Shown in pieces: positions 1 through 8,975 of a stretch of 64,000 nt of DNA. Where the stretch lies: contig NZ_FMHT01000002.1 of assembly GCF_900091585.1 (NCBI RefSeq), positions 55,101 to 119,100 of the forward strand. The letters are read 5' to 3'. Each line of letters begins with the position of its first letter. Position 1 is the first letter of the stretch. The DNA is from Micromonospora nigra (GTDB taxonomy: Bacteria; Actinomycetota; Actinomycetes; Mycobacteriales; Micromonosporaceae). The translations under genes and the position numbers were made by a program. Under the pieces are notes generated by a model. It was not told where the DNA came from. It saw only the letters and a program-made list of their open reading frames with translations, and made no database searches.

Positions 1-15
1 CCCTGGGGCCAGGCC

Positions 16-1410
16 ATGAAACGGGTGGCGGATCACCTGGGCACGTCGCTGAGTGACCTGCTGACCCGGGTAGTGACGAACCTGGCGCATCTGACCGCGC
101 CAGATGTGCGGTCAGAGGCGTTCGTCCAGTCATATGCGGCGGGCTCCGGGATCGCCATGTTCGTCCTGGCGGCGATGCTCGCGCGGGTCTTCTACAAAGC
201 CGGGTCGGGCGAAATGACGGGCGAGGAGCTGGCTGATTCAGTGTGGCGGCGACTGCCGTGGGCGATGGTCCTAGTGCTGTTCGGGCCGGGCCTGGGTTAC
301 CTGCTGGTGCAGCTGTCCAACGGCGCGACGGCCAGCATCATGGGCTATTTCGCCACGGATGTGGCATCGCTGGCGGCGAAGCTGAATCAGATGGCGGTGC
401 CGGCCAACATAGGGCTGATCCCGGGCGGCCCTTTGATCGTGATTCTCATCATGGTGGCCGCGCTGGTAGGGGCGTTCGCGCTGCTGGTGGGTCTGCTCGT
501 GCAGCTGCTGACCCTGTACCTCACCGGCGCAGTCATGGCGATCGCGTTCGTTCTGGCGATCGACCCGGCGACTCGGCCCCAGGCGCAGAAGCTGCCGGCC
601 CTGTGGTTGTGGTTGCTGGCTGGCCGACCCCTGGTGTTCTTCATGCTGGGTGTGGTGGCCAAGTACGGTGACAACTCTTTCAGCGTGGCGGCCATCCAGG
701 ACGACGGGATGCGGGCGCTGGTATCGGCGCTGGTAGCGGCATTGATGCTGCTGTTCGTCGGGTTCGCGCCGTGGGCGGTGGTGAAGTTCGCGCCAGTGTT
801 GCCCGGTGGCGGCGCGGAGCGAATAGCCCGATCAAAGCGGTCATCGAACAGCGCGTTCAGCGGGGTTGCCAGCTCGGCGATGATGCAGATGGCGTATCGA
901 CGGATGTCCTCCGGTCCATCGTCCGACTCTGGTGGAGGGGGCGGAGGCGGTCCTCGCCCCGCCGATGGTGGTCAGAACGGGTCCGGGTCACGCTCGCCGC
1001 AGCATCAAGGCGCCACTGCGCAGTCGTCGACGCAGCCGCGCTCCGCGTCCAGCCGCGCAGGGCAGGGCAGCGGTGGGGGCCAGGCTGAGGCGGCACCTTC
1101 GCGGTCCACCGCGGGGACCTCGGCATCGTCTGGCAGCGCGGGGTCGTCGGCCGCTGGTTCGTCGGCCGTGTCGGGCAGTGGCGCGTCCGCCGGCGGCAGT
1201 GCGTCTGCCGGCGGTGGTGCGTCCGCTGGCGGTGGGGCAGGTGCCGGGGCGGGCGCGGCCGGGGGAGCGGGCGCGGCGGCTGGTGCCGGCGCGACCGTGG
1301 CCACCGGAGGTGTGGCCGCAGGGGCTCTGCTCGCCGCGCAGGCCGCCGCAGCCACTAAGCAGAAGATCGACGATGCTGCGCATCGCGCAGGCGACGTGGT
1401 GGGAGATTAG
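16..1410 (+). CDS. TrbL/VirB6-like conjugal transfer membrane protein (probably 5'-truncated by the window edge)
   Basis: Polytopic membrane protein, probably the inner-membrane channel subunit of an actinobacterial type IV secretion system. Hydrophobic segments lie near residues 45-62, 82-103, 135-185, 195-217 and 235-260. The last ~200 residues are a Gly/Ser/Ala-rich low-complexity tail that should be cytoplasmic or disordered. The reading frame stays open to base 1, so the true start may be upstream of the window; the ATG at 16 has only a weak G-rich upstream stretch. It is followed after 3 bases by the SCO6880-like gene, in the order usual for these transfer operons. Family assignment rests on topology and context, since TrbL-type proteins are poorly conserved. 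Confidence 0.7.
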   Translation: MKRVADHLGTSLSDLLTRVVTNLAHLTAPDVRSEAFVQSYAAGSGIAMFVLAAMLARVFYKAGSGEMTGEELADSVWRRLPWAMVLVLFGPGLGYLLVQLSNGATASIMGYFATDVASLAAKLNQMAVPANIGLIPGGPLIVILIMVAALVGAFALLVGLLVQLLTLYLTGAVMAIAFVLAIDPATRPQAQKLPALWLWLLAGRPLVFFMLGVVAKYGDNSFSVAAIQDDGMRALVSALVAALMLLFVGFAPWAVVKFAPVLPGGGAERIARSKRSSNSAFSGVASSAMMQMAYRRMSSGPSSDSGGGGGGGPRPADGGQNGSGSRSPQHQGATAQSSTQPRSASSRAGQGSGGGQAEAAPSRSTAGTSASSGSAGSSAAGSSAVSGSGASAGGSASAGGGASAGGGAGAGAGAAGGAGAAAGAGATVATGGVAAGALLAAQAAAATKQKIDDAAHRAGDVVGD

Positions 1411-1413
1411 CCA

Positions 1414-2952
1414 GTGAGTGACGCACCGGTTCGCACCTCCCGGCTCGGCGGAGAGATCCGGGCGCGTGGATTCCTTGGGGGCGCCCGCAGTCGTACCGGC
1501 AACATCGTGGTCAGCGTCTGTCTCGGCGCCGGTCTCCTCATCGCAGTGAGCGTCGGCGGGCTCGGCGGACTGGCGTCCGGAGCAGCGATCTTCTGCGGCG
1601 GATATGTGCTGACCCGACAGAGCCACCTCACCGGCCGGTCACCGGGCACAGAGATGGTGTTGCGCGGGTGGTGGGAGCTGCGTCGTCGACGGGGTGAGAC
1701 AGAGCTGACTCCTGTCCACCTAGCCGAGCCAATCCCCGTGCCGACGACGAAAGCTGACCGGCGAGCGGCCGGTCGATGGGCACGGCGAACCCGAGACGAG
1801 GCACCAGGGCTGGAAGGGCTGACGTGGCTGTCCGGGCCGGATGATGCGGCGGTGCTCCTGCATCGGTCCCCCGGCGAGCAGTCCTACCTGTCGGTGGCCA
1901 TCGAGGTCGACGGCCAGCCCCCGGGGCTGCGCGCCCAAAGCGACTACGACCGGGCCGCAGCAGCGTACGGGCACCTGCTGGCCCGGTTGGCACGCGACGA
2001 AGGCTTGATCTCTGGCATCCAGTCGGTCACCCGCATCATGCCCACCGACTCCGCCGTGCACGAGCGGTGGGCGGCCGACCACGTGGACCCGCTGGCGCCG
2101 GCGACGCTGATCCAGTCCTATGCCGAGCTGGTACGGATGACCGCTGGCGCGACCGAGATGATGCGCCACTACCTCGTGCTGCGGCTACCGGTCACCGCGG
2201 TGTTCGCGCGGGCCGCCGCTGCCCACGGGGAGGGGGAAGCGGGGTGGGCACAGCTGGCGGTGGAGCAGGCGCACTGGGTGTCGACGCTGGCACGTCGAGC
2301 GGATCTGCGCAATCCGCGGCTGGTGAGCACCCACCGCCTCGCGGCGCTGCTGCGCCATCTGCAAAACCCGCAGTACCCCGTCGATCAGACGGTCGACGTC
2401 ACCTCCGGCACCTGGCTTCGATCGCGCCGCACGTTGCGGCACGCCGCAGTGGTGGATGAGGCCTGGTGGCACCGCGTCGCGGCCATCCCCGCGTCTGCGG
2501 TGACACCCGAGCCGGTACACACCCGGTGGATCGCTCCACTGTTGCACGGCATCACCCAGCCGGTTATCCGCACGATCAGCCTGCTTGTCGAGGTGCAGCC
2601 GGCGGCGAAGGCACGCCGCCGGGCCCGCGAGGACGTCACTGTGGATCGAGGCATCCGCGACGCCGCGCTGCACCGAGGCGCGGTCGACGACGGCACCCAG
2701 GCGGTGCAGCTGTCCGCGTCGGCACAACGTCTAGCGGATCTGCAACCCGGCTCGGGTATACACGGAGCGCGTTGGACGGGATATATGTGCGTGTCCGCCG
2801 CAAGTGAGGACGAGGTGATGCGCGCCTCGACCGCGCTGGCCGACGCCGCCGGCGAGTGCGGGATCAGCCACCTCGACTGGCTCGACACACGCCACGACAC
2901 GGCCATGCCAGCGACTTGGCCAGTCTGGCGAGGCATGGAGGCGCAACCGTGA
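1414..2952 (+). CDS. SCO6880-like type IV secretion membrane-associated protein
   Basis: Protein of 512 residues with two adjacent N-terminal hydrophobic segments (about residues 30-65) followed by a large soluble region. This is the layout of the SCO6880 family found just upstream of the VirB4-like ATPase in actinobacterial conjugation loci. GTG start at 1414, four bases after the TrbL-like stop codon. Its own stop overlaps the GTG of the next gene (GTGA at 2949), implying translational coupling. Likely an envelope component that partners the ATPase. The exact biochemical role of the family is not established. Confidence 0.7.
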   Translation: MSDAPVRTSRLGGEIRARGFLGGARSRTGNIVVSVCLGAGLLIAVSVGGLGGLASGAAIFCGGYVLTRQSHLTGRSPGTEMVLRGWWELRRRRGETELTPVHLAEPIPVPTTKADRRAAGRWARRTRDEAPGLEGLTWLSGPDDAAVLLHRSPGEQSYLSVAIEVDGQPPGLRAQSDYDRAAAAYGHLLARLARDEGLISGIQSVTRIMPTDSAVHERWAADHVDPLAPATLIQSYAELVRMTAGATEMMRHYLVLRLPVTAVFARAAAAHGEGEAGWAQLAVEQAHWVSTLARRADLRNPRLVSTHRLAALLRHLQNPQYPVDQTVDVTSGTWLRSRRTLRHAAVVDEAWWHRVAAIPASAVTPEPVHTRWIAPLLHGITQPVIRTISLLVEVQPAAKARRRAREDVTVDRGIRDAALHRGAVDDGTQAVQLSASAQRLADLQPGSGIHGARWTGYMCVSAASEDEVMRASTALADAAGECGISHLDWLDTRHDTAMPATWPVWRGMEAQP

Positions 2953-4514
2953 CCCGCTCTGCTCAGCCCTCGAACGCCGAGGCTCCCCGCCAACCAGTGA
3001 TGCCGCCGGCATCACCTCCTGCCCCTCGGCCCATGGCCGCGGTGCCCCCGGCTCCGGTGCCGCCGCCCCCACCCCTGCCGGCGCCGCCCCGGGTGATGCC
3101 GGCGGCATCACCCGGGGCGGCGGCTCCAGATGCTGAAACCGATTCGACGGCCGCCGAGAACATGCTAGCTCCGGCTCCGTGGCGGTGGCGTCGCTCCCCG
3201 TTGCTCGGCAGGTTCGGCGTCTACGCGCCCCGCGTCCCGGGAATCTTGAGCACCACCCGGCAGAGCGAGGTGCTGTGCACGGCAATTTCCGCGCCGCCTA
3301 CCCACACCGACGGCATCCTCAACGGCATCGATCTGGTGACCGGCCAGCCTATCCACCACGATCCGTTCACCGCCTACCAGCGCAAGACGGTGAGCTCACC
3401 CAACGTCGTGGTGCTGGGCGACGTCGGCAAGGGCAAGTCCGCGCTCATCAAGACCGTATACGTCTACCGGCCGTTAGCCTTTCGGAATCGGCGCACCGTG
3501 GTGGCAGACCGCAAAGATCAGGGCGGGGAGGGCGAGTACAGCGAGCTGTGCCGGCAGCTAGGTGGCCAGCCCATCCGGTTCCAGGTGGGTGCGGGTGGCA
3601 GCAGGATCAACCTCCTGGACCCGGTGATCGGGGTGTCCGCCGAGAGCGCTACTCAGCTTGCCGGCCAGCTGCAACTGCTCCGCGCGGTGGTCCACGCCGC
3701 TTCAGGTGCCGAACCTGACTCGTGGCAGGGCGCGGCGCTGCGCACCGCCCACATTCGAGCGCTGTCCGAGGCGGAGGCGGCCGGCCGCATCGCGGTCGTT
3801 GACGACGTCATCGCCGCGCTGCGGTTGGCGCCTCCGACGGAGATGTTCGGGGACGTGGCCACGAGCGCGGCCCGCGACCGGTTCGCGGAGGCCGCACTGG
3901 GTCTCGCATTCGATCTGGAGAGGGTCTGCGGTGACGACCTCGCCGGCTTGTTCGACGGCCCCACGAGCCGGGACGTAGGCCTCGCCGACCGCCTCACCAG
4001 CTTCGATCTGTCGCAGCTGCCCACGGAGGGTCCTGCGATTCCGCTTGTCATGACCGTGCTCAACACCTGGCTGACCAACTTGCTACGGCGTCGGCGAGGG
4101 TGGCAGACCACGTTCGTCGCCGAGGAGGGCTGGCACCTCGCCGAAGGAGTCGGCGCTCGCCTGTTCCAGCGCAACAGCAAGCTGGCCCGAGGCATCGGCC
4201 TGGCTAATGTCGTTGCGCTGCACCACCTGGCTGACATTCCGGAGGATTCACCCGCTGTCGCCATGCTCAAGGAAGCCGAGACGGTGTACATGTACGCCCA
4301 GGCGCGTGAGGACGACGCGTCACGGTGCGTGCGCCTGTACTCCCTGCCGCCGCATCTCCTGGGCGATCTGATGACACTCCAGCAGGGGGTCTGCCTTCTG
4401 CGGATCGGGGCTGGCGCCCCGCTGCTGATGCAGCACCTCCGGTCGTCAACGGAGGTCGCCTTGACGGATACCGACGCGGCCATGACCGGCACCATCGAGG
4501 GGGGTGCCCGCTGA
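2949..4514 (+). CDS. VirB4/TraC-like conjugation ATPase
   Basis: Predicted ATPase that powers the transfer channel. The Walker A motif GDVGKGKS lies near residue 160, and a region reading FVAEEGWHLAEG near 390 resembles Walker B of VirB4-type proteins. I chose the GTG at 2949 because it forms a GTGA overlap with the previous stop; the frame is open further upstream. The first ~65 residues are Pro/Ala-rich and contain two copies of the dispersed palindrome, encoding VMPPAS and VMPAAS. This segment looks like a repeat-expanded linker and not part of the ATPase fold. The stop codon lies inside a third copy of the palindrome, shared with the next start codon. About 521 residues, close to the actinobacterial family norm. 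Confidence 0.85.
   Translation: MTRSAQPSNAEAPRQPVMPPASPPAPRPMAAVPPAPVPPPPPLPAPPRVMPAASPGAAAPDAETDSTAAENMLAPAPWRWRRSPLLGRFGVYAPRVPGILSTTRQSEVLCTAISAPPTHTDGILNGIDLVTGQPIHHDPFTAYQRKTVSSPNVVVLGDVGKGKSALIKTVYVYRPLAFRNRRTVVADRKDQGGEGEYSELCRQLGGQPIRFQVGAGGSRINLLDPVIGVSAESATQLAGQLQLLRAVVHAASGAEPDSWQGAALRTAHIRALSEAEAAGRIAVVDDVIAALRLAPPTEMFGDVATSAARDRFAEAALGLAFDLERVCGDDLAGLFDGPTSRDVGLADRLTSFDLSQLPTEGPAIPLVMTVLNTWLTNLLRRRRGWQTTFVAEEGWHLAEGVGARLFQRNSKLARGIGLANVVALHHLADIPEDSPAVAMLKEAETVYMYAQAREDDASRCVRLYSLPPHLLGDLMTLQQGVCLLRIGAGAPLLMQHLRSSTEVALTDTDAAMTGTIEGGAR
2997..3015 (-). repeat. dispersed palindrome, full copy
   Basis: GTGATGCCGCCGGCATCAC, in frame in the VirB4-like gene (VMPPAS). Confidence 0.9.
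3082..3122 (+). repeat. dispersed palindrome, copy with 20-base arms
   Basis: Core GTGATGCCGGCGGCATCAC at 3093-3111; the pairing extends outward to 20-base arms. In frame in the VirB4-like gene (VMPAAS). Confidence 0.9.
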
Positions 4515-4528
4515 TGCCGGCGGCATCA
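4512..4528 (+). repeat. dispersed palindrome at a stop/start junction
   Basis: TGATGCCGGCGGCATCA; its TGATG is the VirB4-like stop and the coupling-protein start. Confidence 0.9.
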
Positions 4529-6259
4529 CCGTCCGGCCAGGGAGCCGGACCGTGGTTCGGGGTAATGACGTCCTTGGCCAGCGCTCTCGCCGCCTGGCAC
4601 AGCGCGGTGTGGCTGGCAGGTCTACTCACCGGCGCGTCTGCGCGTCCAAGCCTCGGCGACACTTTGGAAGCGTTCATGCGATCCCCGGCGAACCCGGCCT
4701 CCGGCTACGTCGGGGGGCAGGTCGCCCCAGCGGCACTGATCTGGGCACTGTTCATCGTGGAACTGGCGGCGGTGGCCGCCGTCGCGGTGGCATGGACGAC
4801 GCGACGCAGCCGCCGTCAGCGCGACGGGCTGGCCCGGCACCGGCAATGGGCTCCGTTCCTGGGCAAGCGTGCCGCCCGCCGGTCGGCGGCGCAGACCCGC
4901 CCAGGCCTGCTCGATCGACGCAACGCCCCCATGGAAGAGGTGGCCATCCCACTGGCACGGTCGGTGGGGGAGGGCCGGCGACTGTACGTACGTCACGAGG
5001 ACTCGATCGCGGTGATGGCACCACCACGTGCATTCAAGACCGCCGGTGTGCTGTCGGATCTCGTGCGGACCGCGCCGGGCCCCTGCGTCGCCGGATCCAG
5101 CAAGGGCGACTTGCTGTCGATCACCTACCTCTCTCGCAAGGCTCGCGGCACGGTGTACGTCTTCGACCCAGGAGACGTGATCGGCTGGCCGACGCCTCTG
5201 CGGTGGTCGCCGGTGCGGGGATGCGAGCAGCCACGAGTAGCGATCTCGACTGCGGAGGCGTTCGCGGCCGCGACGCCTGACGACGCGAACACCACCAACT
5301 CGAAGTTCTTCGTCAAGCAGGCCCGAGACGTCTTGCGGTGCCTGCTGCACGCCGCTGCCCTCGATAGCCGCGACATGGGCAGCGTGGTGGAGTGGGCGCT
5401 GCGGATGGACAGCCCCAGTCTGCCGGCCCGGGAGATCCTGCGCAGCCACCCCAACGCTGCGCCAGGATGGGCCACGGCACTGGAGGAAGCCACCTCGGGC
5501 GACCGCGGCACCGGGCCGCTGGACTCGACCAAGAAGACCCTGGCGGACATGCTCAGCATGTTCGCCGACCCCGCGGTGCTTCAAGCGTGCCGGCCGGCGG
5601 CGCAGGACGCGTTCGACATCGGCCGGTTCCTCGATTCCACCGACACGGTGTACGTGATGAGCGGCGACAACGACACAGTCGCGCCGCTGGTCACCGCATT
5701 CGTCAACGAGATCCTGCGCCAGGCGAGAGCAGCCGCCGAGCGGCGGTGGCCCGCCCGACTCGATCCACCGCTGCGGTGCGTCATCGATGAGGTTGGCAAT
5801 GTGGCCCCGCTACCCCGCTTGGGAAGCCTTATGTCCCGCCTCGGCGGGCAAGGCACCACCCTCGCCATCGGCGGACAAGGACTCGGGCAGGCACGGGACC
5901 GGTGGGGTGAGGCTGGGGCGGCCGAAGTATTCGGGTCCGCGACGGCGAAGATCGTCATGGGTGGCACCAGCGAGCCTGACCTGCTGAGCATGATGAGCTC
6001 ACTGGCCGGGGTTATGGAGGTGCCGGTGAACTCCACCACGGTGGCGCGAGGTGAGGTGTCGAGAACCGCCAGCGATCGTGAGCGACCGATCCTGCACCCA
6101 CACCAGATCCGGGAACTCGCGCCATCGCAGGGCCTGTTGATCTATCGGCAAGCCCCGCCTGTGGTTGTGGAGTTCCAGCCGTACTGGGAGGGCCCGTGGG
6201 CGGAGGAAGCCGCCCAGAGTGCGGAGGCCGTGGCGCGGCTGACTGGACGGCTGACGTGA
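4514..6259 (+). CDS. VirD4/TraG-type coupling protein
   Basis: Type IV coupling protein that would deliver the DNA-relaxase complex to the channel. N-terminal hydrophobic segments (residues ~15-38 and ~72-92) precede a nucleotide-binding core. Walker A reads APPRAFKT near residue 170, and Walker B/TraM-recognition signature reads CVIDEVGNVAPLPRL near 420, followed by a GGQG stretch. The ATG at 4514 lies inside a copy of the dispersed palindrome and overlaps the previous stop by one base (TGATG). An open extension to 4325 exists but lies wholly inside the upstream gene, so I reject it. The Walker A lysine-threonine is intact. The gene is coupled to the next by GTGA. Confidence 0.88.
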   Translation: MPAASPSGQGAGPWFGVMTSLASALAAWHSAVWLAGLLTGASARPSLGDTLEAFMRSPANPASGYVGGQVAPAALIWALFIVELAAVAAVAVAWTTRRSRRQRDGLARHRQWAPFLGKRAARRSAAQTRPGLLDRRNAPMEEVAIPLARSVGEGRRLYVRHEDSIAVMAPPRAFKTAGVLSDLVRTAPGPCVAGSSKGDLLSITYLSRKARGTVYVFDPGDVIGWPTPLRWSPVRGCEQPRVAISTAEAFAAATPDDANTTNSKFFVKQARDVLRCLLHAAALDSRDMGSVVEWALRMDSPSLPAREILRSHPNAAPGWATALEEATSGDRGTGPLDSTKKTLADMLSMFADPAVLQACRPAAQDAFDIGRFLDSTDTVYVMSGDNDTVAPLVTAFVNEILRQARAAAERRWPARLDPPLRCVIDEVGNVAPLPRLGSLMSRLGGQGTTLAIGGQGLGQARDRWGEAGAAEVFGSATAKIVMGGTSEPDLLSMMSSLAGVMEVPVNSTTVARGEVSRTASDRERPILHPHQIRELAPSQGLLIYRQAPPVVVEFQPYWEGPWAEEAAQSAEAVARLTGRLT

Positions 6260-6885
6260 GCGAGGATGAGGACCTGCTGGATGACGGTGATCTTCTGTTG
6301 GAGATCGGCCAGGCCGTCGCGGCGGTGGACAATCGTCTCGTCGCAGTGGAGAACGCTGTCCTCGCCAGGCCCGGGCGGAGGGCTCGGCGACTCGGTTCGC
6401 GTCCACCGACGGTATGGGCACCGGCGTTGAGACGGGGCGGCACGGCAGGGCGGCGTGATGCCGACGGCATCACTTTCTCGATCTGGTCGTTCGATCACCT
6501 TGCGCCCGCTGACCAGGCGACCGCGCTGACCCGCGTGCGAGGCTTCGTCGACTGGCTCAATGAAGCCTACGAGTTGACGGCGTCAACCTACGGTATCGCT
6601 GCCTGTTGGTATCGCCATCCCGGGGTGATTCGGGAGCTGTGGGCTCTGCTCGGTTCGTACCAGCACGACTTTGGCGCGGATCGGGTGTCGCCCCGCCGAA
6701 GCCGCGACGGACCCGCATACTGGCATGATCGTCTCCTGTGGCCGACGCTGCGCCGGCTACGAGAGGAACACGGCCTGCGGGAGTGCATAGCCTCTGGACA
6801 CACCCCCCGCGTCGTGGGTGCCACCCTGGTCACTGATGATGGATTCGCGGACGAGGTCGAACGGCTACAGGGAAGGGACGAATGA
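6256..6885 (+). CDS. DUF4913 domain protein
   Basis: Small protein (209 residues) with an acidic start, a short coiled stretch and a C-terminal DUF4913 domain. Recognisable signatures are FVDWLNEAYELTA, ACWYRHPGVIRELWALL and AYWHDRLLWPTLRRL, with a late Cys/His pair (REC..SGHT). DUF4913 proteins are common next to actinobacterial conjugation ATPases; function unknown. The GTG at 6256 overlaps the upstream stop (GTGA). A palindrome variant with an A centre sits in frame and encodes DADGIT at the junction between the N-terminal part and the DUF4913 domain. That is consistent with insertion at a domain boundary. Confidence 0.8.
   Translation: MSEDEDLLDDGDLLLEIGQAVAAVDNRLVAVENAVLARPGRRARRLGSRPPTVWAPALRRGGTAGRRDADGITFSIWSFDHLAPADQATALTRVRGFVDWLNEAYELTASTYGIAACWYRHPGVIRELWALLGSYQHDFGADRVSPRRSRDGPAYWHDRLLWPTLRRLREEHGLRECIASGHTPRVVGATLVTDDGFADEVERLQGRDE
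6455..6473. repeat. dispersed palindrome, A-centred variant
   Basis: GTGATGCCGACGGCATCAC, in frame in the DUF4913 gene (DADGIT). Confidence 0.85.
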
Positions 6886-7511
6886 TCACCGCGACGGTAG
6901 GGGTCGTCAGGGCCGGCCTGCACAAGTACCTTGACTCCTGGCGGTCGGGCGAGGCCGTGGACGTCGTATACCTCGGCCTCTACGGCACCAACGAGGCGGT
7001 GCTGGCGCCGTTGGCGGTGTGGAACGGTCTGATCCAGCGGCTAGCGCGGGAGATGGACAAGCAGGCGGCGGCTGGGGTCCGTGAGCGCCTGGACCACGTC
7101 GCAGGTCCTCAGCCCACCACGATCCTGGAACTCGCGCGGCTAACGGGGGTGGCTGAGCTACCCGTTCAGGTGCTCCAGAAGCGGGGCATGCCCCGCGGAA
7201 GCGCTGACCTCGCCGCGTGGACACCTGCTCTGTCCGACATGAAGGCGCTCGGCGAGTATGGGGAGGCCACCGCTGCGGCGGCCTTACGTCACATCGGCGA
7301 CATCGTTCTCGACCGCGCCCCCTATCAGCCGTCGGCCGCTGGTGACGGTATCCGGATCACTGTGATCGACGTCGACGGCTTTCACGGCGTGGTGATCACG
7401 TACCGTCCTGCTCCCCAGGGACGCCGGCCCCACGGTCGTCGAGGGCTCACGAACCGACCGGTGGTAGAGCTGCTCGCGGTGGACGTCATGCGTTGGCACA
7501 ACGAGGGATAG
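6882..7511 (+). CDS. hypothetical protein of the transfer operon
   Basis: A 209-residue soluble protein that I do not recognise. It starts with an ATGA overlap to the DUF4913 gene and is the last gene of the rightward transfer run, ending before the convergent nitric oxide synthase gene. A central helical region (residues ~35-75) rich in Ala/Arg/Glu is followed by a more beta-rich C-terminal half with a basic loop (GRRPHGRRG). No nuclease, relaxase or peptidase motif is visible. Position suggests an accessory role in conjugation. Confidence 0.6.
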   Translation: MITATVGVVRAGLHKYLDSWRSGEAVDVVYLGLYGTNEAVLAPLAVWNGLIQRLAREMDKQAAAGVRERLDHVAGPQPTTILELARLTGVAELPVQVLQKRGMPRGSADLAAWTPALSDMKALGEYGEATAAAALRHIGDIVLDRAPYQPSAAGDGIRITVIDVDGFHGVVITYRPAPQGRRPHGRRGLTNRPVVELLAVDVMRWHNEG

Positions 7512-7607
7512 CCGCTTCCGTTCGCCGGCCAGGTTGCCGCAGGCCATCGCCGCCGTCCCTGCCCGCAGCGCCCCGCGCGCTCCGGGCAGAAGTTCCGGGA
7601 CGTGTGG

Positions 7608-8975
7608 TCACGGGGCTACGGGTGCCGAGGCATGCAGGCCAGGATCACGCGGCGGTGGTGAGGCGTAGTAGCGGCCCCAACTGGGGTCCTGTGGCGTCAT
7701 GGGGTAGCTGTTGAGCCACGACCAGTCCCCATAGACCGGCCGGCCTGCGGCCTCCTCCCGGGCGGTGAACCGCGCGAAGGTGATGCTCTCCCTGTGGTGA
7801 TCGGTGATGCGGACCCCGGCAGCGTGGAAGCTCCACAGAACCGCTTCGTTGAGCACGAGTAGCGCCTTATCCCGCCACAGCCGGTCCCGCCGCACGTCGA
7901 GGCCCAGCCCGCGCGCCACAGCGGGCAACTGGTTGTAGCGCGTCGGGTCGGCGAGGTTCCTGCTGGCGATTTCAGAGGCCATGTAGCTGCCGCTGAAGGC
8001 ACAGGGATAGATGACTCCTCCCACCCGTAAGGTCATGTCGCTGATCGCGGGCAGCGCCGGCCACCGCAGCCCCAGCAGCGCGAACCAGGGATGCTGCGGG
8101 TGACGAAGTTCCACCTCCAGGACGCTGGAGGCGGGTACAGGAAACAGCGCTGGGCCGATGTCGAGGCCGTCGATGATCCAGGGGAGCACGTCGAACCGTG
8201 TTCGGTTCGACGGTCCTCGCCATCCCAGTTGCAGGGCCTGGTCGGTGAGTCGAGTCTGAGCGGGATCTCCGGTCACGTTGCCGTGGGCGTCGGTCCATCC
8301 CGCGTACCGGATCAGCTGCGGGTTGCGGATCCGTACGGCAGGCTCGCCAGTCGATGCAGGCGCGAAGATCGAGATCATCGGGACGATGGCGCCGCCGTTG
8401 GTGGAGAAGTTCAGGTGATTCTCAAGCTCGGTACGGATCTGGTGAGCCCGGTTGCACCCGCGAAGGTCGCGTACGTGCAGGGCGCTCCACCGGGCACGCC
8501 CGATGCACCGTTCCGCGTTTCGCCACGCCAGTCTCGCTCCGAAAGCCAGCTCATCGGCGGTCTGCCACCACGTCCCGCTCGCCTCTACCTCCCGTCGCAT
8601 CCGTGTCAGGCGGCTCCGCAAGCCAGCGCGCTCGGTCTCGTGGAAGTATCGCGTGAGAAATGCCTGCGCGTCAGTGAGAAGGGTGGCCGGATCAGAGTCC
8701 TGGCTACCAGGCGCGGCGTTGGACGTCTCATCGCGGGAACTGGGCCGATGGGCCGGGCAGCCATGGCTGACGCCAGCCTGGGACGAGGGAGCCCCCGCTG
8801 CGGCTTCCGTGGGATGACTCGCCTGCTCATCTGGCCGTGAGGCCGCCGCCATCACCGGCAGGCCGCTGTCGGTCATGCCATAACCCCCACTCTTGGTGCC
8901 GTTACCAGTTCGGCCGCCACCCGCGAGCAGGGCGACGGGTGTTGCAACCTTGGGATCTTTCGGTGGCCGCCTCAC
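7608..8975 (-). CDS. nos: nitric oxide synthase oxygenase
   Basis: Bacterial-type NOS oxygenase domain without a reductase. It would make nitric oxide and citrulline from arginine using external electron donors. Signatures: WRNAERCIGR carrying the proximal haem cysteine, LPAISDMTLRVGG, the ASEIASRNLAD stretch with the substrate-binding glutamate, and a WSFHAAGVRITDHH motif. The catalytic core runs from about residue 95 to the end. The first ~90 residues are low complexity and include a degenerate copy of the window's palindrome. Start uncertain: GTG at 8975 overlaps the GNAT stop (GTGA), whereas ATG at 8876 has a better G-rich ribosome site (422 residues). In thaxtomin and rufomycin pathways, NOS supplies NO for nitration of aromatic amino acids. 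Here it faces tryptophan-metabolising genes. Confidence 0.93.
   Translation of the reverse strand: MRRPPKDPKVATPVALLAGGGRTGNGTKSGGYGMTDSGLPVMAAASRPDEQASHPTEAAAGAPSSQAGVSHGCPAHRPSSRDETSNAAPGSQDSDPATLLTDAQAFLTRYFHETERAGLRSRLTRMRREVEASGTWWQTADELAFGARLAWRNAERCIGRARWSALHVRDLRGCNRAHQIRTELENHLNFSTNGGAIVPMISIFAPASTGEPAVRIRNPQLIRYAGWTDAHGNVTGDPAQTRLTDQALQLGWRGPSNRTRFDVLPWIIDGLDIGPALFPVPASSVLEVELRHPQHPWFALLGLRWPALPAISDMTLRVGGVIYPCAFSGSYMASEIASRNLADPTRYNQLPAVARGLGLDVRRDRLWRDKALLVLNEAVLWSFHAAGVRITDHHRESITFARFTAREEAAGRPVYGDWSWLNSYPMTPQDPSWGRYYASPPPRDPGLHASAPVAP
8838..8856 (-). repeat. dispersed palindrome, degenerate copy
   Basis: GTGAGGCCGCCGCCATCAC, two mismatches to the consensus, in the N-terminal part of the NOS gene. 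Confidence 0.45.
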
